NCBI GenBank assembly: GCA_937877455.1
Contig: CALFIU010000033.1
Location: forward strand, 1-34,970
Direction: 5' to 3'
DNA: 34,970 nucleotides
Source of the DNA: an uncultured Bacteroidales bacterium
GTDB taxonomy: Bacteria; Bacteroidota; Bacteroidia; Bacteroidales; UBA3824
Shown one piece after another: positions 9,026-18,397 of this stretch (position 1 is its first letter; every line of letters starts with the position of its first letter). The notes beneath the pieces were generated by a model. That model was not told the DNA's origin. It did no database searches and saw only the letters and a list, made by a program, of their open reading frames with translations. The position numbers were made by a program, and so were the translations under genes.

Positions 9026-10689
9026 TTTTGATTTTTTTTCTTGCCTGCTGCACAATTAGTTGCCTCCTCTTTCTTTGGCTCTGCTTTCAATACCGAATCG
9101 ATTTTGAGGCTTGCCAAATACAAATCTGCCCAGCCTGACTTCGCAGTGATTTCCCTTTTTATTTCTTCGATTTTGCCTTCCTTTTCTTTGTTGCCATTAG
9201 CGTCGTAGTCGAAGAAAACACGAACATTCCAATCCTTTCCTTTGAGGTCTTTCTCGTCGAGAAACTTTTTAGCCTCGAAATCGCAGTCTTGCTTGGTAGC
9301 GATTTTCAAGAGTTCGGCACGAGGGTCGGGTTCTGATTTCAACGGTATTGCATAGTACAGCAATGTCATGATACCACAGCCCAAAAGCAAACCAATGCCA
9401 AGACCAATTAAAGCGGATTTGAGATTAAAGACGTTTCCCTCAATTGGTTCGGAGTCTGAAATATCAGTTTGAGAATCGTCGTCATTATACCCCAACGATG
9501 CTTTTTTTGTTGATGCGCCTGCTGCTGGGAAAGAAGTTGGTTTTGGTTTCTCTTGCTTAGAGACGTTGATTCGTATTTTGAATGTCTTATCAACCTGGTC
9601 TTTTATTGGAAAAACGTTGAATTTGAAGCCATCTGTTATGCCCGGTTCAAGTGTTGGTCTATCCCACTGCAGCACTTTGGATGCTGGATATTCTTTTGTG
9701 CCGCCATTAGCCGCCAAGAATGACAAATCGTCATCGTTGAAAAACATTTTCTTTCTGCCTGATTTAAACAGATTTTTTGCGTTTTCTTGTGCGTTGCCAT
9801 CATATACCACCGAAACGGTGTACATGATGTCTTTTTCTGCAAGACGGCAGTCAACACGGCTGTTTATGTAGTCGATTTTGATAGTAGAGCCGTTTTTATT
9901 CAACATTCCACCATGAGCCTCAAATAGTTCTTGCAATGAAAACTCACACTGCGTGTATTCCTTTTCTTCCGTTGCTCGTTTGGATATTGTACACTTCGCA
10001 CTCGGATTGGTAAGAATTTCACCAGTCGATTTGTTGCCTTCATAAACCACAAAGCGGATTTCGCGGGGAATTTCGAGGTTTTGAAGTTCGCTGTGTACAA
10101 GTCCTGCACATTCTTTACCAATCTCAATCTGAGAATAGTTGGCGAACTCGGGATATTGAGTATCACGAAAAAACATTTCCTTTTGTTCGTCGGTAAGGCA
10201 AACAAATCCTGTGATGTTGTCGCCAGTTTTCATCTTGATATAACTGCCACGCCGGTCTTCCACTGGATATTTTTTGATAATTTCACGGAAATGTGCCGTA
10301 ACAGCGTCCATGTCGTTTACAGAAGGTTTGAACCGCAATCTGCCGTCGGGAGTCTTTTCTGCGTAATGTTCGGTCAATTCGGTGTACATATCCTTCAATA
10401 GGGCGTACGGACTTACGTTGTTTGCAAGAATCTTGTTGGCTGCGATTCTTATTTCTATCGTCATGCGATTCTGACGGTTGCCGTCGGATGCCAAAAACCT
10501 TGTTTCCCTAAGCGCATACGAGATGAAGTTGGGTGTGTGTTTGATTCTGAACGACGGATTTTCTGTCAAACGCCAACTATCGAGGGCGTTGATGTCGTCC
10601 TCAGTGTAGTTGCCATATTGTGCTATCGACGAGAACCCCGATTGGTTAAGGGTTGAGCCTGCTATTATAAATTGAACTTCGAGTGCCAT
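9022..10689 (-). CDS. Single-pass protein with GAP1-N-like (GTPase-associated) domain
   Basis: 555 residues. Residues 1-130 run from a VQFIIAG strand and a SGFSSIAQY segment to ISYALRETRFLASDGNRQNR and a strand pair. This order resembles the N-terminal domain of GTPase-associated protein 1 (GAP1-N) from NTPase-centred conflict systems; I recognise it by pattern only. Residues about 205-300 look Ig-like (IRFVVYEGNKSTGEI). A disordered Ser/Asp linker precedes one transmembrane helix at about 426-448 (LIGLGIGLLLGCGIMTLLYY), and a lysine-rich domain of about 105 residues follows. The gene lies immediately downstream of a P-loop GTPase gene (20 bp gap), which is the context expected for GAP1 proteins. 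Function as regulator or adaptor of that GTPase is inferred. Confidence 0.65.
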   Translation of the reverse strand: MALEVQFIIAGSTLNQSGFSSIAQYGNYTEDDINALDSWRLTENPSFRIKHTPNFISYALRETRFLASDGNRQNRMTIEIRIAANKILANNVSPYALLKDMYTELTEHYAEKTPDGRLRFKPSVNDMDAVTAHFREIIKKYPVEDRRGSYIKMKTGDNITGFVCLTDEQKEMFFRDTQYPEFANYSQIEIGKECAGLVHSELQNLEIPREIRFVVYEGNKSTGEILTNPSAKCTISKRATEEKEYTQCEFSLQELFEAHGGMLNKNGSTIKIDYINSRVDCRLAEKDIMYTVSVVYDGNAQENAKNLFKSGRKKMFFNDDDLSFLAANGGTKEYPASKVLQWDRPTLEPGITDGFKFNVFPIKDQVDKTFKIRINVSKQEKPKPTSFPAAGASTKKASLGYNDDDSQTDISDSEPIEGNVFNLKSALIGLGIGLLLGCGIMTLLYYAIPLKSEPDPRAELLKIATKQDCDFEAKKFLDEKDLKGKDWNVRVFFDYDANGNKEKEGKIEEIKREITAKSGWADLYLASLKIDSVLKAEPKKEEATNCAAGKKKNQK

Positions 10690-10709
10690 TTTTGTTACGA
10701 TTTAGTTGA

Positions 10710-12503
10710 TTAACCAATTGCTGCTTTGAATTTGTCCCACCAGGTGGTTTCTTTTACGCCACATGTTATCATTCTGATAGTTTCCATAATCTTGAGCGAT
10801 TCGGAGTTGTCGTATTCAAATACATCCCCAAGGTAGAATTTGCCGAGTGAGAATGTAAACACGTGCGGCGAATAGTTGGTGGAGAAGTTGATGCGTTTGG
10901 TACGCCTACAATATGTTTTGAGTTGCTCAATAGAAGCCTTGTAGCGTGATAGGAGCAATTGACGAGCCTTTTCGAGGCGTTCTTCGTATGTGTCGCCCAA
11001 AAGGTCTGACTTGGTTACTACAAAATGGATAGAATCCACTTTGTTCATTATTGACTGATTCTCAGGCAAAGTGAACAACGAAACGAATTGCTGAAGAATA
11101 GTACTTTGCGAAACGAGAGCCTTGCGTGGACGGGTAAGTGTGTTGCCCTCTTCGTCTTTGTATTCTTCCTGATATTTGTAAACAATTTTGTCGTTGGAAC
11201 AATCCACAATGATGAAAAAAACTTTGCGGTTGTTGTTTTTCAACAATTCTGTGGAGCCCAAACCCATAGAAGCCATATCGTTCTTTCGGTTTTTGACAAG
11301 TCCAAATGCAAACTGTTCGCCAGACATCTCCACAAGGTTGAAATTGTGAGTGATGATACTTTTCTTGTCTGGTTCATACACTTCACCGTTGATAGCTGCC
11401 ACCCATTTGTTGTTTGTTGTTCCAGGAACAAATCCAACGTTTACATACTCTTGCAAAGCGGCAGCATATTCTCCAGCACCGACTTTCGTGTTGAGGGTAA
11501 AACCATTGCCATTAGCACCTATCAAGCCCATAAGGAGACATGTTTTACCAGTACCAGGGGTTCCAAAAAGATAAATGTCTGTACAATTGTCTCTCTTTGG
11601 TGGCATAAAGTTTTCGCCTTGAAACTCCTCTGGCTTAGGAAATGCGCAGCGATCCATTGTCAAGACGTCCCAACTTGCATCTGTGATGAGATTTTCGTAA
11701 ATCAGTTCGTTCTTGTTGAAAATGTCAGCCGCCAAAAGTCTGTCGACACGATCTTTGGGATAACCCGATGGATTTTCTTTCATCACTTCGAGTTCCTTTT
11801 TCTTAAGCGATTCGTACTCTTGATTGACTTCATAGTAAAAAGGACTGTCGGTAGTGAGGTTGTCGTGATAGTAATCCACAACAAAAATATCTCCTTCGCT
11901 TTTTGCTTTTTCCCACTCGTTGAAAAAATTGAGCGAAACTCTTGCTTCGTCAATGTGCAAACCATTTGGCCAATCGTTGATGTAGTTTTGAATCGAACTC
12001 GGAGTTTTGGCAAGTTTTGCGTTGTCCCACATAAGGTCGTCAAGGTCGTCCTTGTGTATTGAGTTAGGATACTTCTGTTTGTAACGTTTGAGCGCACTGT
12101 AACTTCCACGTTCGAGGTTGTGCCAGTCGTTTTCTTCGGCGCGACCAGCGATTTCTACAAGTTTCTGCTGCAATAGATTGTAGTATTCCTGAGCTCGCGT
12201 CATATTCTGCGGATAGCGTCGCATATAGTCGTTGACTTCGTTGAGGGCGTTGCGAATCTCGTCGTCGGTGGTTGCTGGCATTTGCAGAATGTCGTTCCAC
12301 TTGTCTTCTGCGATAGTTTTTTCGGCTTCGCTTTTAAGCGATGCGTATGTTGCTGCGGGCAATACACCGTTGAAATCATCGAGGCTTATATCGCTGAACT
12401 TTTGTAAAAAAGTTTTTATCGTGGCAACGGGAAACTGGTTGGGATTGCGCTTTATCTGTTCCAACAGCATCCGTTTCTTATCATTTCCAAATATTTCAGA
12501 CAT
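10710..12503 (-). CDS. P-loop GTPase with helical N-terminal region
   Basis: 597 residues. The first 290 residues are helical, with TPR-like or tether-like repeats (YSALKRYKQKYPNS, IQNYINDWPNG). The NTPase domain starts at about residue 308. The Walker A loop is GTPGTGKT at 314-321. A G3-like switch is EMSGEQF at 392-398, where the usual Asp of DxxG is Glu. A G4 motif TKSD (497-500) follows the strand SIHFVV. A T/NKxD motif argues for guanine specificity, although the P-loop sequence resembles AAA-type loops. The family resembles the TRAFAC GTPases found beside GAP1 proteins in bacterial conflict systems. It sits between a four-helix membrane protein and the GAP1-like protein. GTP-driven switching or assembly control is inferred. 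Confidence 0.75.
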   Translation of the reverse strand: MSEIFGNDKKRMLLEQIKRNPNQFPVATIKTFLQKFSDISLDDFNGVLPAATYASLKSEAEKTIAEDKWNDILQMPATTDDEIRNALNEVNDYMRRYPQNMTRAQEYYNLLQQKLVEIAGRAEENDWHNLERGSYSALKRYKQKYPNSIHKDDLDDLMWDNAKLAKTPSSIQNYINDWPNGLHIDEARVSLNFFNEWEKAKSEGDIFVVDYYHDNLTTDSPFYYEVNQEYESLKKKELEVMKENPSGYPKDRVDRLLAADIFNKNELIYENLITDASWDVLTMDRCAFPKPEEFQGENFMPPKRDNCTDIYLFGTPGTGKTCLLMGLIGANGNGFTLNTKVGAGEYAAALQEYVNVGFVPGTTNNKWVAAINGEVYEPDKKSIITHNFNLVEMSGEQFAFGLVKNRKNDMASMGLGSTELLKNNNRKVFFIIVDCSNDKIVYKYQEEYKDEEGNTLTRPRKALVSQSTILQQFVSLFTLPENQSIMNKVDSIHFVVTKSDLLGDTYEERLEKARQLLLSRYKASIEQLKTYCRRTKRINFSTNYSPHVFTFSLGKFYLGDVFEYDNSESLKIMETIRMITCGVKETTWWDKFKAAIG

Positions 12504-12539
12504 TTTCTTGAGTTTTATTTGTTACATTAGTGATTGATT

Positions 12540-13472
12540 TTACAACGGCAAACCTCCGATTTGTCCGTTCCGTTTTCTGATGCCGACAACGGAATTGCCT
12601 TTTGCTACAAGGTAGTTGAGCAAAATCAGCAAGTGAAGCAAGATGTAGAGGAAAATTCCAAATGCGGAGTATTTGAAATCGGAAGTCATCATCGCCTTAA
12701 ACTCCGAACTTTCGGATAGCGTTTTGTCGTATGTTTTGTAACCTGTGATTTCGAAATTGTCAGATATTTCTGGAATCAGTTTGTTTTCCTCTCTGACGGT
12801 TTTGAGTCTTTCTTGCAAATCGTCGGAGGCTGTCATCATAATTTGGTCCAGCCGGTTTGCAGCCGAGGCGAGTTTCATATATTTCCAAAGGCTGATTTGG
12901 TCGCGGAGCGATTCCAACTCTGAAAAATCGGCTGGTTTTGTGAGTTCGTTGGCATCTTTGCGCCACTCGTCCACGTCGGAGGCAACACCTTGCATAAAAT
13001 CGTTCATACTCTGGTGCTGTTCCCTGAACTTTTGGCTTTTCTCTCTAAAAAGCGTAATTTTTTCCTGGACGTTGTCCAACTGCTGTTCGCGCCATTGGTC
13101 ATAGTCGGAATAGTAGTTGTTGAGTTTCTCGAAATCGGCGGCGGCCACGGTCTGCAATTCTGTCTTGTTGTTAGAAACGTAGAAAAACCGCATAAACGGC
13201 TGTAAGTAGTACGGTAAAAAAGCCGCCACAATATACAGCGCAAGGAAAACCCATTCTACGATTTTCCACTTGTCGGGATTGTCGGTTGCGCCTTTTGCCT
13301 TTATACACATAAAAAGCAAAAATACCAACACGCCTATTAGCACTGCAGCAATAATTCCCGCTGTTCCGATTGGTTTCATATCGAAAAGCAATCCGAAGAA
13401 GATTATCACGCCCAGACCTACGAATCCAAGTAAGGCAATGATGTTTGCTATTGATATTTTGTTTTCTGACAT
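12540..13472 (-). CDS. Four-helix membrane protein with large coiled-coil loop
   Basis: 310 residues. Three transmembrane helices lie near residues 8-28, 34-56 and 69-90. A long hydrophilic loop of about 175 residues (93-268) is rich in heptad-like Gln/Glu/Lys/Arg/Leu helices. A fourth helix lies near 270-292 (FGIFLYILLHLLILLNYLVA). A short basic tail (GIRKRNGQIGGLPL) follows. The loop probably faces the periplasm. The gene is 15 bp after the subtilisin gene and 36 bp before the GTPase gene. It could serve as the membrane platform of the complex; no family name is recognised. Confidence 0.72.
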   Translation of the reverse strand: MSENKISIANIIALLGFVGLGVIIFFGLLFDMKPIGTAGIIAAVLIGVLVFLLFMCIKAKGATDNPDKWKIVEWVFLALYIVAAFLPYYLQPFMRFFYVSNNKTELQTVAAADFEKLNNYYSDYDQWREQQLDNVQEKITLFREKSQKFREQHQSMNDFMQGVASDVDEWRKDANELTKPADFSELESLRDQISLWKYMKLASAANRLDQIMMTASDDLQERLKTVREENKLIPEISDNFEITGYKTYDKTLSESSEFKAMMTSDFKYSAFGIFLYILLHLLILLNYLVAKGNSVVGIRKRNGQIGGLPL

Positions 13473-13487
13473 ATTTTATGTTTTTAT

Positions 13488-15521
13488 TTAGTTTACTTTT
13501 TCAAATTTGCATTGGTAACCGCCGCCAGCCCTACTTGTTGCGTGTACGTCCATAAGACGGTCAGCATCAGGAGTGCAGACATAATCATTTTTATATATTT
13601 TATGACCATTTGCACTAACGGCATCTGATAATTGAGTTATGCTTATCTTGTCTGTGCCCCATTTTACACGAAGTTTTGCTTTGTAGATACGTTTTGAAGC
13701 AACAGTATGACATTCCAAATAACCCTCAGTTGGCGATGTAAATATGAAATAATCCCATGATTCGTCTACTTTTTCACCTGTTTGTACGTCAGCAAGTTCC
13801 AATTCATGCGTACTTTTCCACTTGCCCACCAAAAGATTATGGTCGCGCATAAGTTCGTCGAAATTTGCTGCTTCGCCTGTTGATGTTGCCTCCAATGCAT
13901 CCTTAATTTGGATTGTTGGACCGATTCGGTGATTTGGGTCGCGGTCGGTCTGCTTGGCGGTCATCAAGAGAATCTTTTTGATTTGCTCGGTGGTGAGGTT
14001 CTTGTTTTTGCTTTTGAGCAGCGCCACTGCACCTGCAACGATAGGCGATGCCATAGACGTGCCGTCCATCTCTTGAAATCCATCAGGGGACGCTTTGTAG
14101 CCAATGCTTTGCCAAATAGGTACACAGCGTTTGTCTGTACTGCTCCAAATCTTAACGCCCGGTGCAGCCACCGACGAATAGTCTAATGTGGCTTCGGGAA
14201 CTTTGCTCCAATTGCTGAAATACTCTTTCAGACCGGCTTGATTGTAGCCGTAGCCTTTTTCTCCTTTGGAATCCACTGCTTCAACAGTTATGACGTTTTT
14301 GCTGCGGTTGCCAGCGTCAAGACCTTGCAAAACGTTGTCGTTGCCAGTGGCCTTCACTATCACAGATTTATGGTCGTTGGCTGTTTTGTAAATAAACTCC
14401 CACAAGTCCTCGCCACGTTTTTTGGCGTTCATAGAGTAATCCACTTGCTCAGAAATTGGCACTTGGTCGATACCCTCAGGAAATGACGAACCGAAAGAAC
14501 AGTTAACAACATCGGCTCCACGGTAAACGGCGTACAAAATGCCTTCGAGACAAGCAAATGTAGTCATAGCATTTCCGCTGTGGCGGTCGCAAACTGAAAT
14601 AGGAATCCACTTGCACTTGGGTGCGATACCCGAACAGCCCTTGCCGTTGTTATTTCGTCCGATGGCACAGCCTGCAACGTGAGTGCCGTGGCAATACTCG
14701 CCAATATTTCGTCTGTTGGGTGCGGCGGCTGGAGGAAAAACATCCTTAGTCTGAGACGGAATGTTAATTGGGTCGATGTAGTCGTCTTTAATTTCAGGAT
14801 TTGTAAGGTCAAAATAACTATCCACAATCGCAACAATCACACTGTCAGAGCCTTGCGTTATATCCCAAGCCTCGTATGCTTGGATAAGACGAAAATACTC
14901 GTCGTTGTGGGCATCTTGAAATCCATTGTCTGACGGGACAACTGCCTCGCCCAAAATCTCGTTAGGAGCAGCGTAAAAGTCGATGCCTGTAATTTTGTTG
15001 TGGATTTCGTTCAAAACTGCACTCATCTGGTCTTGCGGAACAACGGCTATCATCGAACCGGCTTTTACGTTGTAATATTTGATTCCATAACCATCAGCAG
15101 GATAAGCCCTCTTGAATTGTTTCGCAAACGACTCGATGTCGGCTTTCAGATTCTGCGAGTTGAAAAACACGATAATCTGGTCGCAAACGATGTTTACAAG
15201 GCTGTCCTCAGGGTCGGGGACAATCCTTGTGGAGTCAAACGGAGGGATATAATTGTCGTCGGGGTCGGGTAGTTCGGCGACATCGGGAATACTGTCGCGC
15301 CAATCCTCAACGGGATTTACGTCCCTGTGTCCTCGGTATGGGTCAGGAATCGTTGAAGTGTCGATGTCGGAGCGGCGATTTTCGGGATTGTTTGGCTTGT
15401 CCACGCCTCCTTTTATCAGCGAAAAAAGGAATACGAGCAACACCATGCCGCCCAAAAACAAGGCAGCACGCCAAAAATATCCTCCCGCTCCCCACGGATT
15501 ATAAAAACTCTTATCGCTCAT
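13488..15521 (-). CDS. Membrane-anchored subtilisin-like serine protease (S8)
   Basis: 677 residues. An N-terminal transmembrane helix (about 16-36) is followed by a Pro/Asp-rich linker and a propeptide-like region (about 110-190). The S8 catalytic domain holds the full triad: Asp234 (VAIVDSYFD), His278 (GEYCHGTHVAG) and Ser489 (DGTSMASPIVAGA). The oxyanion Asn394 is in KATGNDN. A C-terminal domain of about 120 residues (LVGKWKSTHELEL onward) looks like a lipocalin-like beta-barrel. The enzyme is probably active and faces the periplasm, or the cytoplasm if orientation is reversed. It starts 5 bp after srfC, so it is made with the two Srf NTPases. Its substrate is unknown; processing of another member of the operon or of an effector is inferred. 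Confidence 0.88.
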   Translation of the reverse strand: MSDKSFYNPWGAGGYFWRAALFLGGMVLLVFLFSLIKGGVDKPNNPENRRSDIDTSTIPDPYRGHRDVNPVEDWRDSIPDVAELPDPDDNYIPPFDSTRIVPDPEDSLVNIVCDQIIVFFNSQNLKADIESFAKQFKRAYPADGYGIKYYNVKAGSMIAVVPQDQMSAVLNEIHNKITGIDFYAAPNEILGEAVVPSDNGFQDAHNDEYFRLIQAYEAWDITQGSDSVIVAIVDSYFDLTNPEIKDDYIDPINIPSQTKDVFPPAAAPNRRNIGEYCHGTHVAGCAIGRNNNGKGCSGIAPKCKWIPISVCDRHSGNAMTTFACLEGILYAVYRGADVVNCSFGSSFPEGIDQVPISEQVDYSMNAKKRGEDLWEFIYKTANDHKSVIVKATGNDNVLQGLDAGNRSKNVITVEAVDSKGEKGYGYNQAGLKEYFSNWSKVPEATLDYSSVAAPGVKIWSSTDKRCVPIWQSIGYKASPDGFQEMDGTSMASPIVAGAVALLKSKNKNLTTEQIKKILLMTAKQTDRDPNHRIGPTIQIKDALEATSTGEAANFDELMRDHNLLVGKWKSTHELELADVQTGEKVDESWDYFIFTSPTEGYLECHTVASKRIYKAKLRVKWGTDKISITQLSDAVSANGHKIYKNDYVCTPDADRLMDVHATSRAGGGYQCKFEKVN

Positions 15522-15526
15522 ATCTA

Positions 15527-18391
15527 TTAGTTTTTAATCTCGTCCAATAGTGTTTTTAGTTCGTTGTTAGCCTGTTCGTCGTAGTCGGGAACAGTGATGT
15601 TTGCCACAAACGCCACGTACATGTATTCAAGCCACGTGTTGTAGTTGGCCTCGTATGCAGGCGTGAAACAATCCGACAATGACAGAATGTCGTTGAAAAG
15701 CGTTGTGGTCTGCTCTTCATCGTACGACTCTTGCCGTTCTTTTTCCATATAATTGTAGCACGGCAGGCTGCGTTTTGCAGCGATGGATTTTACATTGGCA
15801 ACTTGTTCGTCTGATAAATACGAATAGCCAAAATCCATTACAAAACTACTTATCAGAGAGGAAATTACGTCTGCAATAAGATACTCGTTCATCGAGTTTG
15901 TGTCCAAAATATCTGTGTATGGCGATATTTCTTTTTCAATTCTTTGAGCAAGATTCAGGAAAATAGCCGCACCCACAAGGCACTGCGTAAGTTTGTTGAG
16001 TTTTTCGTCGTCCATTTTGCCTTGTCCTGACATCGAGTTTTTGAAAACTGGCTCGTCGAACCGTTTTTTCCAACTTTTGAATATCTCGTCGGAAATCACG
16101 GCGGAGTTTGTCCGCTTGATAAATTCGCCCTTGAATAGTTTTGTGTAATCAACACCTTTTTTGGCGAGAAAATCTTCTGCTTTTTCCTGACTTTCAAAAT
16201 GATAGATTTTCAAAAGACAGTTCCACTTGTCGAGGTCTGTTTTGCAGCCCTCAAAATTCTTGCAACGTTTCCTTATCAGCTCGTAATCCGAAGAGGGATT
16301 ATTGACGATAGAGGGCAGTTGCGGAATGAGGTTGTGAAGCATCTTGAAACATTCTGGCTCAGAAATCTGCAACCTTGCCAAAAGGTGTCCGAAATATTCA
16401 GGATTTTTTTGACACGTGAAATCCATCTCGGTAAAAATCTCGTCCGCCTTTTGAATATTTTGATCAAGAATTACCGACGTGTCATCGGACACATAGTAGT
16501 CGTCCATTATGTCGGTTACACGGTCGGCAACCATATTGAGTGTGTTGTCGAAATCGTTTTGACGTGCAATACCGATGTTTTTAGCCACCGTAGCGAGGTT
16601 TTCCAAGATGTACAATGCACCGTCGTTGTTGATAGATGCAGCAACGTCAAACGACAATGCGGGATTTTCGAAAAACTGACGGCAGTATTGGTTTTTGATA
16701 AATGTATTGCGCATCATATCGTAGTAATCCTTGGACATAATCATCTGAGTCTCGCGTCCAGATTCCTTAAAGCCTTCGTACAAACCGCTTTTTGGTCCCG
16801 AAAATTTGAAATCCCTAAGCATATAACTATTCTTGAAACTTGCACCGGGAGCAGTAAAATTCTTAACCCATTCCACAGTCTGAGTATGGAAACACTGATT
16901 GTTGACAACAGTGTCAAGACGCCCCGTCCAACGCTGGTTTACTGCAATTTCAGAAATTTCAGCGCCTACGCCAATTTGCATATCCAGGTTGAACATCGTT
17001 CCGATATAAAACAGAGGAGGCACTTCCGTTGTTTGGATTTTTTTACGACGCTCATCGGGCGTTTTGCCCACGTAGTTGTTTACCCATTCTTCCAGAAGTT
17101 TGTACAAGCCGGTAACATCGTTGTCTTTGTTGTGATGGCAATAGAGTAGAATGTTTATAGACATCTCCTCGTTGTATTTGTTGAAAAGATACGCCACCTT
17201 GCCACGTAAAAAACAGTTGAGAAGGTTGCCGTCCTCTTTTAGTTTTTCGATTTTTTCCTGCTCACGCGACCTCGCACCGGGAAAATCAAGAAGGTCGTTG
17301 TTTTCGAGCATTGTCATCTTGATTTCGTCGGAATTGAGTTTGTTTTTTACCTCATCGCCAACGCCACTCAAATCGTAACGTCCAGAACTTTGAAGAAAAC
17401 TTTCCTCTATCTTGAAAACCACTTCGGAACATACTGCGCAAATCTCGCTTTTGGGTATCGACGAGGCTCGTTTTTCGTATTTGCCAGCAACCTTGAGGTA
17501 AACATCGGTCAAATAATCAGATTGTGCGTTAAACAACTGCTTCAGGCACTGAACACTCATAATCGTATTTTCCCTAACGCCTTGATGTACAACCGCTTCT
17601 ATTGGTAAATAAACATAACGTGCAAAATCAAACTTATTGAGAATGTCAAACAATCGTTTGTAAAGACGGTTGATGTTGGCATCATTGTTCCAAATATTGG
17701 CAAAGATGTTTAAATATTCATTTTTTGGCACTTTTTCGATTATCAAAGCCAACTTGTCGAAAAATGCTGCGTTAGAAAAAGTCTGAGCATGGTTGATGTT
17801 CTTCTTGAAGTAGTCCTTCATATAGAGTACATCGTCAGCGCAAATTACAGGATAGTCGAATGTAGTTTTCGACGAATATTGCGTCGTAAAACCATCAGTC
17901 AACTGTTCAATATCTGTTTGCGACAACGACTTGTAGTCTAAATCGTTGAAATAGGTGTCGGATAGAATCAAAATAATGTCGGTGAGCGAAAAAGTCTTAA
18001 CCAAAACTGGCAAATCTCGGTTGTAATCGTCGGGACGGCGTTTGAACGACGAAAACCTGCTTACAACGCCAGTCGATTCTCTTCCGCCGCCTTCCTCGCT
18101 CGGGGGATTAATCTGAAAAACAAAGTCGTATGCCTTGTCGCCCGAATATACCAAAAAAGGCTTGCCATTGTCTTGCAAAAGGCAACTGATTAGGTACGAT
18201 TTACCTACCTGAGATTTTCCAAATGCAGCAATTCCCGGATTGTTTTCCTCCGCCTCGGCAATGCGGCGAAGAATCTTGCGGTTGTTTACCAACTGCAAAA
18301 ACCTTTGCGGATAGTCTTCGGGCTTAAAGTCCTTGACCCATTTGAGGCTGTTGTTGATGTTCTCTATCTGTTTTAATGTCTTTGATTCCAT
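15527..18391 (-). CDS. srfC: SrfC-like dynamin-family GTPase
   Basis: 954 residues, close to the size expected for SrfC-type proteins. GTPase motifs are visible: the G1 loop GKSQVGKS at 58-65, a G2 candidate Thr107 (ESTGVVSRF), and G3 DFPG at 369-372 (LLDFPGARSREQ). Most of the protein after the G domain is helical, like dynamin stalks. No transmembrane helix was seen, so membrane association would be peripheral. SrfC is annotated as a virulence factor in Salmonella and is normally encoded next to SrfB, as here, with a 6-bp gap. The biochemical role of SrfC is not firmly known. A GTP-driven remodelling or assembly function is inferred from the fold. Confidence 0.82.
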   Translation of the reverse strand: MESKTLKQIENINNSLKWVKDFKPEDYPQRFLQLVNNRKILRRIAEAEENNPGIAAFGKSQVGKSYLISCLLQDNGKPFLVYSGDKAYDFVFQINPPSEEGGGRESTGVVSRFSSFKRRPDDYNRDLPVLVKTFSLTDIILILSDTYFNDLDYKSLSQTDIEQLTDGFTTQYSSKTTFDYPVICADDVLYMKDYFKKNINHAQTFSNAAFFDKLALIIEKVPKNEYLNIFANIWNNDANINRLYKRLFDILNKFDFARYVYLPIEAVVHQGVRENTIMSVQCLKQLFNAQSDYLTDVYLKVAGKYEKRASSIPKSEICAVCSEVVFKIEESFLQSSGRYDLSGVGDEVKNKLNSDEIKMTMLENNDLLDFPGARSREQEKIEKLKEDGNLLNCFLRGKVAYLFNKYNEEMSINILLYCHHNKDNDVTGLYKLLEEWVNNYVGKTPDERRKKIQTTEVPPLFYIGTMFNLDMQIGVGAEISEIAVNQRWTGRLDTVVNNQCFHTQTVEWVKNFTAPGASFKNSYMLRDFKFSGPKSGLYEGFKESGRETQMIMSKDYYDMMRNTFIKNQYCRQFFENPALSFDVAASINNDGALYILENLATVAKNIGIARQNDFDNTLNMVADRVTDIMDDYYVSDDTSVILDQNIQKADEIFTEMDFTCQKNPEYFGHLLARLQISEPECFKMLHNLIPQLPSIVNNPSSDYELIRKRCKNFEGCKTDLDKWNCLLKIYHFESQEKAEDFLAKKGVDYTKLFKGEFIKRTNSAVISDEIFKSWKKRFDEPVFKNSMSGQGKMDDEKLNKLTQCLVGAAIFLNLAQRIEKEISPYTDILDTNSMNEYLIADVISSLISSFVMDFGYSYLSDEQVANVKSIAAKRSLPCYNYMEKERQESYDEEQTTTLFNDILSLSDCFTPAYEANYNTWLEYMYVAFVANITVPDYDEQANNELKTLLDEIKN

Positions 18392-18397
18392 CTCGAT

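Noticed and set aside
11088..12062. Long plus-strand open frame of 324 codons inside the GTPase gene
   Set aside because: It mirrors the coding strand of a gene with clear GTPase motifs, has no recognisable domain and no promoter. The same applies to the plus-strand frames at 5116-5934 and 16199-17149.
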